Positions 7,622-15,776 of a DNA stretch of 64,000 nt are shown here, piece after piece. The position numbers were made by a program, and so were the translations under genes. Source of the DNA: JBCDCY01 sp039180875 (GTDB lineage: Bacteria; Pseudomonadota; Alphaproteobacteria; Rhodobacterales; Rhodobacteraceae); assembly GCA_039180875.1 (NCBI GenBank), contig JBCDCY010000006.1:62001-126000 (forward strand), read 5' to 3'. The notes below the pieces were generated by a model. That model did no database searches and was not told the DNA's origin. It was given only the letters and a program-made list of their open reading frames with translations. Position 1 is the first letter of the stretch. Each line of letters opens with the position of its first letter.

Positions 7622-8671
7622 CTACTCGCCGTCCCCGGCCATCGCCGGCCGATAGGGCACCAGCGGCTTGCCGAAGCGCTTGGCATAGCGGTCAAAGAAA
7701 TGCTGGCGGAGCGGTGGCGTCGGCAGCTGCCAGACGCTGAGATCGTCGATCAAGCCCGCCTCTTGCAACTCCCGGCCGAGACGCGGGAAGTCGAGCTCGG
7801 CAAAGCGCGACCAAGTGCGCCGCTGGCCGGCACCTTCCCGCACAAACTCCTCCTCGATCGCGTCGATGATCGTCGGCAGGCGGCCGGTGAAGCCGAGCAA
7901 CTGCGGGCCGAGATCCTTGGTGCCGTCGGCCCGGCGCAGGATGACGCCGACATCCAGATCGGCGCGGCCGAGGGTGGCGATCACGTGAAAGGCCGAGCTG
8001 TCGAGGCCAACGATCTGGCGCGCCGCCTTGTAGGTCGCCACCTGCTCGGCAAAGGAATGCCGCTCCGGCGCGAAGCTCTGATAGCCCTGGGCTTCCAGGT
8101 TCTCCTCAAGCAGACCGCCCAGCACCACGCCGCCCCGCATCCGCCCGTAGTAGCGGCGGGAGATCAGCACCCGTGCCGCGCCGTCCGGTCGCGCCGTCAC
8201 CTCGGCATAGGCCTCGCGAAACATCGCATGGGTCGCCGGGGTGCCGCCGGCGAGTAGGCCGAGGCCGGCGCCCTGGTCCGGGACGAACAACGCGTCGACC
8301 CGGGTCGGCTGGGCGATGATGCGCACCGGATGGTTGACGCCGAGCACCTGCAGCACCTCGGCCGCCCGCTCCCCGACCTCGCTGTCGCCGCCGCGCTGAC
8401 GGCCGATGAAGACGATGCCGTCGATGTCGGCGCGGAGTGCCCGATAGGCGTGCAGGCGGGAGATGCCCTCGGCGAAGAAATGGCCGAAGTGGGAGAGGTA
8501 CGGGCCGGCGAACAGATGGCGGCCGGGCAGATGGTCGACCGCCTCGACCGGGACGTCGCTGCCACGCACGGGAAGGGGGGCGTTGCGGACATGGCGGCTT
8601 TCGGGGATGACGCTGCCGTCGCTGCGTTGGGCGCCGCCCCAACGGCGATAGCCGCCGATGCCCGTGGGCAC
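7622..8671 (-). CDS. GT61/DUF563-type glycosyltransferase, start uncertain
   Basis: At least 349 residues. The motif GPYLSHFGHFFAEGISRLHA near residue 57 and the C-terminal IVGLDSSAFHVIATL fit the DUF563/GT61 glycosyltransferase family, which transfers sugars in surface polysaccharide or protein glycosylation. The only in-frame canonical start is the GTG at 8669-8671, yet the frame stays open, with protein-like codon use, back to a stop at 8804-8806, and the extra residues (for example LAPYSDAVIVPTGIGG) read as a natural N-terminus. The 5' end is therefore unresolved. It lies directly downstream of the FkbM methyltransferase and probably shares its transcript. Confidence 0.72.
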   Translation of the reverse strand: MPTGIGGYRRWGGAQRSDGSVIPESRHVRNAPLPVRGSDVPVEAVDHLPGRHLFAGPYLSHFGHFFAEGISRLHAYRALRADIDGIVFIGRQRGGDSEVGERAAEVLQVLGVNHPVRIIAQPTRVDALFVPDQGAGLGLLAGGTPATHAMFREAYAEVTARPDGAARVLISRRYYGRMRGGVVLGGLLEENLEAQGYQSFAPERHSFAEQVATYKAARQIVGLDSSAFHVIATLGRADLDVGVILRRADGTKDLGPQLLGFTGRLPTIIDAIEEEFVREGAGQRRTWSRFAELDFPRLGRELQEAGLIDDLSVWQLPTPPLRQHFFDRYAKRFGKPLVPYRPAMAGDGE

Positions 8672-8786
8672 GATGACGGCGTCGGAATAGGGCGCGAGGG
8701 CCTGGGGCGGGGCCGGGCTCTCGGCGCGCGGCGCCAGGTTCTCCGCCGAGCCCTGCCGCGATCGCCGGAGGGCGGCGCGAAGGTCC

Positions 8787-9482
8787 CTAAGGATCGCGGC
8801 GCGTCACGTAGACGGTGCGCGTCGACGCCTCCTCGATCCGGCGAAAGCCCGCCTTGCGCATCGTGCGCTTACAGGCCCGCATGCCTTCGACCCCGTAGAC
8901 TGCGGGATGCAGCTCCACCACGATGCCGCGCACCCCGCTGAGGTCGGCGTGGCGAAGCAGGTCATGCTCCGCGCCTTCGATGTCGATCACCAGGACCGTC
9001 GGCTTTAGCTCGGCCACGATGTCGGCATAGGCGACGGTCGGCACGTCCACCGAAGCGCCGCTTCCCCGCTTGGGCTTGTCGATGCCGGAGCCGAGGAAGC
9101 TCTTGCCAAAGAAAAACTCGATGGTCTCGGGCCGCTCCTCGCCGGCCAGCACGACCTGATTGCGGACGGAGATCCGGTCGCTCAGGCCGTTCATGGCGTA
9201 GAGCGCCTCGATATGCGGGATGAGGCGCGGGTTTGCCTCGAAGGACAGCACCCGCTCCGGCTTGCGATTGTGGGCAATGACGGCGCCGACCACGCCGATG
9301 CCGGCGCCGAGCTCGAGCACGCGGTCTTCGGGTCCGACGAGCTGCAGGGCGCCGTTGATCTCCTGGCGTTCATAGCGGCCGGCCTCGAGCCGGGCGGCCC
9401 GGGCTTCGCTCACATGGGGCGAGGCGGGCACCTTGACGCCGTGGCAGGTGGCGGCCACGGCCGGGGTCTGATCCTGGGGCAT
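8787..9482 (-). CDS. FkbM-family SAM-dependent methyltransferase
   Basis: 231-residue soluble methyltransferase. The SAM-binding motif I VLELGAGIGVVGA is at about residues 55-67, the acidic loop LSFEANP follows near 80, and VLVIDIEGAEHDLL near 165 is the FkbM hallmark. FkbM enzymes O-methylate sugars or natural products. Ribosome site GGAG lies 8 bases before the ATG and a good promoter is seen at 9545-9572. With the downstream GT61 protein and the nearby sulfotransferase it forms a small glycan-modification group inside the purine locus. Confidence 0.82.
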   Translation of the reverse strand: MPQDQTPAVAATCHGVKVPASPHVSEARAARLEAGRYERQEINGALQLVGPEDRVLELGAGIGVVGAVIAHNRKPERVLSFEANPRLIPHIEALYAMNGLSDRISVRNQVVLAGEERPETIEFFFGKSFLGSGIDKPKRGSGASVDVPTVAYADIVAELKPTVLVIDIEGAEHDLLRHADLSGVRGIVVELHPAVYGVEGMRACKRTMRKAGFRRIEEASTRTVYVTRRDP

Positions 9483-9544
9483 CCGGCTGCTCCGTATCGG
9501 CGGGCGGGATGGCGTCCTCGTCCATCCTGGCCCGGGCGCGGGCA

Positions 9545-9572
9545 GCTATAACGCGCGGTGCGCGACCGTCAA
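9545..9572 (-). promoter_or_regulatory. predicted promoter of the methyltransferase-glycosyltransferase unit
   Basis: Reverse strand TTGACG (9567-9572), 16-bp spacer, TATAGC (9545-9550), about 60 bp upstream of the FkbM start. It is the best promoter-like signal in this gap. Confidence 0.5.
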
Positions 9573-9603
9573 TGTCGGGACGCGCACCGTCGGCGAGGGT
9601 GGA

Positions 9604-9702
9604 TTAGAATCCGCTCAGCGCAGAGACAGCACTCGCGACCGTCAGGCCGCCCCAAAGCATGACGAATGCCGCTCCAACCAAAATACAATGATACGCCTTC
9701 AT
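9604..9702 (-). CDS. 32-residue membrane peptide, unrecognised
   Basis: Short gene encoding MKAYHCILVGAAFVMLWG followed by GLTVASAVSALSGF and a TAA stop: a lysine near the N-terminus and a single hydrophobic helix, as in small membrane proteins. The ATG at 9700-9702 has GGGAG 7 bases upstream; an ATG two codons earlier (9706-9708) would be too close to that site. It stands alone between purB and the methyltransferase promoter, all on the reverse strand. The codon mix is less GC-rich than the neighbours. No family recognised; the ribosome site and composition are the only support. Confidence 0.5.
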   Translation of the reverse strand: MKAYHCILVGAAFVMLWGGLTVASAVSALSGF

Positions 9703-9814
9703 ACCCATTCTCCCGGGGCCCGACCGCCCGTCGTTACGATATGGTTATCGGGGGATGCGGCGCCAAGACGCGGCTGTGCGTTTTCGCACTGGATCGCGCG
9801 CTGTTGATCCAGGG

Positions 9815-11128
9815 TCAGCCGGTCGCGGATCCGAAGACCCGGGCAAAGATCGTGTCGACCTGGGCGAAGTGGTAGGCGAGGTCGAAGAGACCGTCGAGCT
9901 CTACGGGCGAGAGGGCGGCGGCAACCTCCGGATCGGCACCGAGCTCGGCCCGGAAATCGGCGCCCATCTCCCAAACCTTCATGGCATTGCGCTGCACGGC
10001 AGCGTAGGCGGCCTCCCGGCTCAGGCCCTTCTGGGTGAGCGCCAGCAGCACCCGCTGGCTGTGCACCAGGCCGCGGAGCTGGTCGAGGTTGGCCTGCATC
10101 GCCTCTGGATAGACGACGAGTTGGTCGATGACGCGGGTGAGGCGGGCGAGGGCGAAATCGAGGGTGACGGTCGCATCCGGCCCGATCATCCGCTCGACCG
10201 AGGAATGGGAGATGTCGCGCTCATGCCAGAGGGCCACGTTCTCCATCGCCGGGAGCGCCATGCCGCGCACCAGCCGGGCGAGGCCCGTCAGGTTCTCCGT
10301 CAGCACCGGGTTGCGCTTGTGCGGCATGGCCGAGGAGCCCTTCTGCCCCGGGGCGAAATACTCCTCCGCCTCCCGCACCTCGGTGCGCTGCAGATGCCGG
10401 ATCTCGGTCGCCAGCCGCTCGACGGAGGAGGCGATGACGCCGAGGGTGGCGAAGAACATCGCGTGCCGGTCGCGCGGGATCACCTGGGTGGAGATGGGTT
10501 CCGGGGTCAGCCTCATCTTCTCCGCCACATGCGCCTCCACCGCCGGCTCGATATTGGCGAAGGTGCCGACGGCGCCCGAGATCGCGCAGGTGGCAACCTC
10601 TGCCCGGGCGGCGACGAGGCGGGCGTGGGCCCGGTCGAACTCGGCATAGGCCTGGGCCAGCTTCAGGCCGAAGGTCACGGGTTCCGCATGGATGCCGTGG
10701 GAGCGGCCGATGGTGGGCGTGAGCTTGTGCTCAAAGGCCCGCCGCCTCAGCGCCGCGAGCAGGGCGTCGAGATCGGCCAACAGGATGTCGGCCGCGCGGG
10801 AAAGCTGCACGGCAAGACAGGTGTCGAGCACGTCGGAGGAGGTCATGCCCTGGTGCACGAACCGCGCAGCATCGCTGCCGATCAGCTCGCCCAGATGGGT
10901 GAGGAAGGCGATGACGTCGTGCTTGGTCTCCGCCTCGATCGCGTCGATGCGGGCGATGTCGAAGTCCTTGTCGGCCGCCCGCCAGACGGCCGCGGCATCC
11001 TCCGCCGGGATCACGCCGAGGGCCGCCTGGGCGTCGCAGGCATGCGCCTCGATCTCGAACCAGATGCGGAACTTGGTCTCCGGCGACCAGATCGCGGCCA
11101 TCTCAGGCCGGGAATAGCGGGGGATCAT
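9815..11128 (-). CDS. purB: adenylosuccinate lyase PurB
   Basis: Splits SAICAR to AICAR in purine synthesis and adenylosuccinate to AMP. The 437-residue protein of the fumarase/aspartase superfamily begins MIPRYSRPEMAAIWSPETKF and carries the superfamily signature GSSAMPHKRNP near residue 265 and TSSDVLDTCLAVQ near 95. The ATG at 11126-11128 is used; longer reading upstream is out of family. It lies in the same purine region as purC but is separated from it by the glycan module. Confidence 0.97.
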   Translation of the reverse strand: MIPRYSRPEMAAIWSPETKFRIWFEIEAHACDAQAALGVIPAEDAAAVWRAADKDFDIARIDAIEAETKHDVIAFLTHLGELIGSDAARFVHQGMTSSDVLDTCLAVQLSRAADILLADLDALLAALRRRAFEHKLTPTIGRSHGIHAEPVTFGLKLAQAYAEFDRAHARLVAARAEVATCAISGAVGTFANIEPAVEAHVAEKMRLTPEPISTQVIPRDRHAMFFATLGVIASSVERLATEIRHLQRTEVREAEEYFAPGQKGSSAMPHKRNPVLTENLTGLARLVRGMALPAMENVALWHERDISHSSVERMIGPDATVTLDFALARLTRVIDQLVVYPEAMQANLDQLRGLVHSQRVLLALTQKGLSREAAYAAVQRNAMKVWEMGADFRAELGADPEVAAALSPVELDGLFDLAYHFAQVDTIFARVFGSATG

Positions 11129-11175
11129 CGGCAGACCTCTGGACCCGGGGCAGGGGGCCGGGCTAGCAAGCGGCC

Positions 11176-11601
11176 ATGGGCTTTGCAAGCGAGGTGGCGG
11201 CACGGTTCGAGGGCGCCTGGGCCGTCGAACGCCACATCCACGACTTCGACAGCCGCTGGGCTGGCCGCTTCGACGGCGAGGGGGTCTTTTCCCCGGCCGA
11301 AGACGCGCTGGCCTATGAGGAGACGGGCGTCTTGCGCCTCGGCGGCCTGACGGCCCTGAAGGCCACCCGCCGCTACACCTGGTGCTTTCCCGATCCCGGC
11401 CGCGTCGATGTCTATTTCGAGGACGGCAGCTTCTTCCACGCCTTCGACCCCAGCCAAGTCGAAGCCGAGGCGAGCCACTATTGCGACCCCGACCTCTACG
11501 AAGTGCGCTATATTTTCGAGGAACCGAGGCATTGGCGGGCCGAGTGGCGTGTCGAGGGACCGCGCAAGGACTACCGGCTGGTCACCCACTATCGGCGATA
11601 G
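11176..11601 (+). CDS. DUF6314 family protein
   Basis: 141-residue soluble protein with F-G-G-A-W-like opening (ARFEGAWAVERHI) and repeated aromatic strands such as RRYTWCFPDPGRVDVYFEDG, which fits the lipocalin/FABP-like DUF6314 family. Function unknown. It starts 47 bp from the divergent purB start and ends 11 bp from the convergent permease gene, so it is probably a single-gene transcript. Confidence 0.75.
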   Translation: MGFASEVAARFEGAWAVERHIHDFDSRWAGRFDGEGVFSPAEDALAYEETGVLRLGGLTALKATRRYTWCFPDPGRVDVYFEDGSFFHAFDPSQVEAEASHYCDPDLYEVRYIFEEPRHWRAEWRVEGPRKDYRLVTHYRR

Positions 11602-11612
11602 TTTGGGGGTGC

Positions 11613-12770
11613 TCAGTCCTTAAGCGACTGCTCCCGCAGCGCATCGGCGAGCAGGTTGAGGCCGAGCACGAGGCTCATCAGGGCGAGCGCGGGCGGAAGC
11701 GCGATATGCTCGACGGAGCGCCAGAGGCGGCGGCCGTCGTTGATCGACAGGCCCCAATCCGGGCTCTCGGGGCTCACGCCGAGGCCGAAGAAGCCGAGCG
11801 TGCCGAGCAGGATCGTGGTGTAGCCGATGCGCAGGCAAAGGTCGACGATCAGCGGGCCCCGGGCGTTCGGCAGGATCTCCCAAAGCATGATGTACCAGGG
11901 TCGCTCGCCCCGGGTCTGGGCCGCGGCCACATAGTCCCGCGTCTTGATGTCCATGGCGAGACCGCGGACGATGCGAAAGACCGTCGGCGCGTTCACGAAG
12001 ACCACCGAGACGAAGATGATCAGCATGTTGGGATCCATGCGGATGATCCCGAACGGATCAGCATTGAAGGCGAGCCCGGCATAAAGCCAGCCGCCCACGA
12101 GCAGCACGATGGCGAGCTGAACGGCGAGTACCTGGGGGCGCGTGGCATAGCGCGAATAGAACAGCACCACGAAGAAGACGATGGGGAAGACGAACAGCAC
12201 CGCCGCCATGACGATCGGGATCGGCGTCTCTCGGATCCCCGGGGTGACCAGCAGGTAGAAGAGCAGGATCACCGGAAAGGCCAGCACCAGATTGGCAAAG
12301 AACGACAGCACCGTATCGTAGCGCCCGCCGAAATAGCCCGCCGGCAGGCCGAGGGTGATGCCGACCATGAAGGCGAAGAGCGTGGCCGCCGGCGCGATCG
12401 CCAGCACGGTCTGGGAGCCGACGATGAGGCGGGAGAAGACGTCCCGCGCGAGGTTGTCCCCGCCGAAGAGGTAGTATTCGCCTTCGCGTTCCGGCAGGGG
12501 CGTGCCGGGGACCGCCTGCTTCATGCCGGAGACCACGCCCTCCACCGCATCGTAGGGTGCGATCGCCTCGGCGAAGAGGGCCGTGAAGATCCAGAAGAGC
12601 ACCAGGAAGAGCCCGACGATGCCGAGCCCGCTCTCGAACAGCTTGCCGTAGAGACCCAGGCGTTGGCGCAGCAGGAAACTCGGCAGCAGCACTGCAGCCA
12701 GGGCGAGCCAGACCGGGGCCATCAGGCCGGCGGCGCGGGCGAAGATCTCCGCGAAACCGATAGGCTCCAT
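11613..12770 (-). CDS. peptide/opine-type ABC transporter permease (DppC-like)
   Basis: 385-residue inner-membrane permease with about eight hydrophobic segments. The EAA-type loop that contacts the ATPase is seen in YVAAAQTRGERPWYIMLWEI and the C-terminal GFFGLGVSPESPDWG is typical of DppC/OppC proteins. It is longer than the usual 280-300 residues, with an extra hydrophobic segment at the N-terminus and an additional membrane section in the middle. Third gene of the importer operon, 18 bp after the other permease. No ATPase gene follows: the next gene is on the other strand. Confidence 0.88.
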   Translation of the reverse strand: MEPIGFAEIFARAAGLMAPVWLALAAVLLPSFLLRQRLGLYGKLFESGLGIVGLFLVLFWIFTALFAEAIAPYDAVEGVVSGMKQAVPGTPLPEREGEYYLFGGDNLARDVFSRLIVGSQTVLAIAPAATLFAFMVGITLGLPAGYFGGRYDTVLSFFANLVLAFPVILLFYLLVTPGIRETPIPIVMAAVLFVFPIVFFVVLFYSRYATRPQVLAVQLAIVLLVGGWLYAGLAFNADPFGIIRMDPNMLIIFVSVVFVNAPTVFRIVRGLAMDIKTRDYVAAAQTRGERPWYIMLWEILPNARGPLIVDLCLRIGYTTILLGTLGFFGLGVSPESPDWGLSINDGRRLWRSVEHIALPPALALMSLVLGLNLLADALREQSLKD

Positions 12771-12788
12771 ACCGCGCGCTCCGGGGTC

Positions 12789-13787
12789 TCAGCGCACCCG
12801 AATGCGCGGGTTAAGGACGGCGTAGCCGATGTCGGAGATCAGCTGCGTGAGCAGCACCACCGCCACCGACACCAGGGAGCAGGCGAGCAGAAGCTGGATG
12901 TCGTTGGTCTCGGCACTCTCCACCAGCGCGTCGCCGAAGCCTTTGTAGTTGAACATCCGCTCGACGATCACCACGCCGGTCAAGAGCCAGGGGAACTGCA
13001 GCATGATCACGGTGAAGGGCGCGATCAGCGCGTTTCGCAGGGCATGGCGGAGCACGACGGTGCGAAAGCGCACGCCCTTCAGCCGGGCCGTCCGGATGTA
13101 CTGCGCAGTCATCACCTCGGTCATCGAGGCCCGGGTCATGCGGGCGATATAACCCATGCCGTAGAGCGCCATGGTGAGGACCGGCAGGGTGAAGTTCTCG
13201 ATGGTCGGGCCGGCCCGTCCGCTGGCCGAAGCCGCCGAGCCGTTGAGGTGCCAGCCCTCGCTCCACCACGGGTAGTTCGCATGCATCTCGGCGCTGAAGT
13301 CCTTAAGCAAAGAAGCCAGGAGCACCGTCAGAATGATGCCGGAGACGTACTCGGGCGTGGCCGTGGTGGCGATCGAGAACGTGCTGAGACTTCGATCGGT
13401 GCGGGAGCCCTCGCGCATCCCGGCCAGCACACCGACCAGCAGGGCGGCCGGCACCATCACCAGCATCACCCAGAACATCAGGATACCGGTGGCGCCCAAC
13501 CGCTCCGCCACCAGCTCTCCCACCGGTTTCTTGTAGCGCACGGAATGGCCGAAATCGCCGGTGGCGACGCCGCCGATCCATTCGCCGTAGCGCACCAGGA
13601 ACGGCCGGCGGTAGCCGTTGTTGACCAGCCATTGCTCCGTCTGCTCGTCCGTCATCCGCATATTGCCGTCGGATTTCGCGAGCTTGATGAGATTGGGCTC
13701 CAGGTTGGTGAGGAAGAAGACGATGGCCGTCAGCGCGAACATCGTCAGCAGCATCACGCCCAGCCGCTTGAGGATGAAGATCAACAT
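12789..13787 (-). CDS. peptide/opine-type ABC transporter permease (DppB-like)
   Basis: 332-residue inner-membrane permease of the binding-protein-dependent type. It starts MLIFILKRLGVMLLTMFALT, has six or so hydrophobic segments, and the ATPase-contact loop YIRTARLKGVRFRTVVLRHA near residue 235 followed by NALIAPFTVI, all hallmarks of DppB/OppB. Second gene of the operon, separated from the binding protein gene by a 113-bp gap that holds a strong hairpin. Confidence 0.92.
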   Translation of the reverse strand: MLIFILKRLGVMLLTMFALTAIVFFLTNLEPNLIKLAKSDGNMRMTDEQTEQWLVNNGYRRPFLVRYGEWIGGVATGDFGHSVRYKKPVGELVAERLGATGILMFWVMLVMVPAALLVGVLAGMREGSRTDRSLSTFSIATTATPEYVSGIILTVLLASLLKDFSAEMHANYPWWSEGWHLNGSAASASGRAGPTIENFTLPVLTMALYGMGYIARMTRASMTEVMTAQYIRTARLKGVRFRTVVLRHALRNALIAPFTVIMLQFPWLLTGVVIVERMFNYKGFGDALVESAETNDIQLLLACSLVSVAVVLLTQLISDIGYAVLNPRIRVR

Positions 13788-13859
13788 CGGAGGTTCCCTC
13801 GGGCGGCCAGGGCAGGGGTGGACGGGCGCAGACCGGCCCGGAGCTTATGCGGCGTCTTC

Positions 13860-13883
13860 GAGGGGGCCGGTGACAGCCCCCTC
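13860..13883 (-). promoter_or_regulatory. intercistronic hairpin after the binding-protein gene
   Basis: Perfect 8-bp arms GAGGGGGC (13860-13867) and GCCCCCTC (13876-13883) around an 8-base loop, starting 17 bp beyond the stop of the substrate-binding protein gene and before the permease genes. No T run follows, so it is more likely an mRNA 3'-end stabiliser or partial terminator giving more binding protein than permease. Confidence 0.6.
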
Positions 13884-13900
13884 GACCGGGCGGCGGGCCC

Positions 13901-15544
13901 TCAGGTCTCCATCCAGACCTTCTCGAGATGGATCTCGAAGGTCGGGTGCACGCCGTAATCCTGCACCCAAGCCTGGGTATGGCGGTAGACGGAGCGCCAG
14001 AACGGCTGGATGATCACGCCGGCGTCCTGCAGGTTGGCCTGGATCTGCGCCATCACCTCCCGGCGCTGATCGGCGTCGGGGATGGCCAAGGCATCGGTCA
14101 GCAGGCTGTCGAACTCCTCGCTCGCATAGGCCGTCTCGTTCCAGGCCTCGCCGGAGCGGTAGGCGAGGGCAAGGACCTGCACGCCGAGCGGGCGCTGGGT
14201 CCAGTTGGTGGTGGAGAAGGGATACTTCGTCCAGTCGTTCCAGAAGGTCGCCCCCGGAATGACCGTGCGCTTTACCTTGATGCCGGCATCGCGCAGTTGG
14301 GCGGCGATGGCATCGGTGGTGGTGGTCCGCCAGTCGCCGTCGATGGAGATCAGCTCGAACTCCGTTTCGGCCTGGCCGGCCTCGGCCAGCAGGGCCTGGG
14401 CTGCCTCCGGGTTGCGGTCGATCTTCGCGATCTCGGCATATTCCGGGTGCATCGGACCGACATGGTGGTTCTCGGCCACCTGGCCGCGGTCGGCATAGCC
14501 AAGCTCCAGCACCACGGCGTTGTCGACGGCCAACTGGATGGCGTTGCGCACCCGCTTGTCGTCGTAGGGCGGCTGCTCGACATTCATCCGGGCGACGATG
14601 GTGTTGGCGGTCGCCGTCTCGTACTTGGTGAGGCCGATATCGTCTAAGATGTTCACGAAATCGGCGAGGGTCTCGTAGCAGGCGTCGACCTCTTCGGATT
14701 CGAAGGCCGCCACCAGGGCCGACTGATCGACGCCGTAGTCGATAAACTCCACCCCATCGAGATAAACGTCGCCGCCCCACCAGGAGCCGTCGGGGCGCTT
14801 TTCGAGCACCGCGCGCACGCCCACCTCGAACTCGGTGAGCGCAAACGGCCCGGTGCCGATCGGCTGCTGATCGACCGACTGAGCCGTGTCGAAAGAGGGA
14901 TGGACGATCAATGCCGGATAGTCGGCGAAGCCAGGGATGATGCTGATGTCGGGGTTCGGCAGCACGATGCGCACGGTATAGTCGTCGACCCGCTGCAGCA
15001 CGCCATCGGCCAGCTCCCCCGTCGCGTCGTCGATCAGGGAGGCCATGCGGCCGGCCATCGAGTTGCCCTCGACGTTCTTCTCGCACCAGCGGGTGATGTT
15101 GAAGATCACGTCGTCGGCGGAGAAGTTGTCGCCGTTTGACCAGGTGACGCCCTGGCGGACGCTCAGCGTGTATTCAGTGGCGTCGTCGTTCGCCTCCCAC
15201 GACTCGAGCAGCCAGGGCTCGAAGGTGAAGTCGTTGGTATAGCGCACCAGCGTCTCGAGGAACCCGCGGGAGGTGTTGCCCATCTCGCCCCAGTCGTAGA
15301 CCCGGGGGTCCTGCATCGGCTTGATCTGCATGCCGATCTTCAGCACGCCGCCGGGCGTCCCCTGGCCCTCGGCCCGGGCCTTGGGCGCGGCGAGGCCGAG
15401 GGCCGCGTAGGCCGCCGCCGTTGTGGCGCCGAGCGCGGTCGCCGTCGCCAGGAACTCCCGCCGATCCAGCGTGCCCGAACGCGCCTCGGTCGCGAGACGC
15501 GGGATGGCGGGATGCAGCGGCTTTCCATTGATCGTGTCGTGCAT
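13901..15544 (-). CDS. ABC transporter substrate-binding protein, family 5 (peptide/opine)
   Basis: 547-residue periplasmic binding protein of the SBP_bac_5 family (DppA/OppA type). The N-terminus carries a twin-arginine-like export signal, DRREFLATATALGATTAAA around residues 27-45, ending in ARA. The mature part has WSNGDNFSADDVIFNITRWCE and the TGPFALTEF block typical of the family. The ATG at 15542-15544 has AGGGAG upstream. It heads the operon with two permeases; ligand unknown but likely a peptide, opine or similar amine. Confidence 0.9.
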   Translation of the reverse strand: MHDTINGKPLHPAIPRLATEARSGTLDRREFLATATALGATTAAAYAALGLAAPKARAEGQGTPGGVLKIGMQIKPMQDPRVYDWGEMGNTSRGFLETLVRYTNDFTFEPWLLESWEANDDATEYTLSVRQGVTWSNGDNFSADDVIFNITRWCEKNVEGNSMAGRMASLIDDATGELADGVLQRVDDYTVRIVLPNPDISIIPGFADYPALIVHPSFDTAQSVDQQPIGTGPFALTEFEVGVRAVLEKRPDGSWWGGDVYLDGVEFIDYGVDQSALVAAFESEEVDACYETLADFVNILDDIGLTKYETATANTIVARMNVEQPPYDDKRVRNAIQLAVDNAVVLELGYADRGQVAENHHVGPMHPEYAEIAKIDRNPEAAQALLAEAGQAETEFELISIDGDWRTTTTDAIAAQLRDAGIKVKRTVIPGATFWNDWTKYPFSTTNWTQRPLGVQVLALAYRSGEAWNETAYASEEFDSLLTDALAIPDADQRREVMAQIQANLQDAGVIIQPFWRSVYRHTQAWVQDYGVHPTFEIHLEKVWMET

Positions 15545-15702
15545 GAGCTTCTTCTCCCTGATCGAAGAGTGAGGAGGTCTATCGGGTGCGATCCACTTCG
15601 CGCCTCCGCGGGCACGGGATCGCCGGCATAGTCCCCTTATCCAGGCCACGGGGCCCGGTCTGGCGCGCAGTCTTGCTGTTCTTGTCGCGCCGCAATTGTC
15701 TC

Positions 15703-15731
15703 ATTGCAGGAAAAAATCCGATCGGCGTCAA
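15703..15731 (-). promoter_or_regulatory. predicted promoter of the ABC importer operon
   Basis: Reverse strand TTGACG (15726-15731), 17-bp spacer with an A/T run, TGCAAT (15703-15708). It would give a leader of roughly 150 bases before the binding-protein ATG. The remaining 232-bp gap between miaA and this gene shows no other feature. Confidence 0.45.
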
Positions 15732-15776
15732 CCGGAGATACCGGTAATCGTTCCGAAGCCGGGCCTGGGCGGGGGT

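Noticed and set aside
11382..13958. Plus-strand open frame of 858 codons opposite the ABC permeases
   Set aside because: Composition is His/Glu/Arg/Gln-rich as expected for the antisense of hydrophobic membrane genes in GC-rich DNA; the permeases on the other strand have clear motifs.
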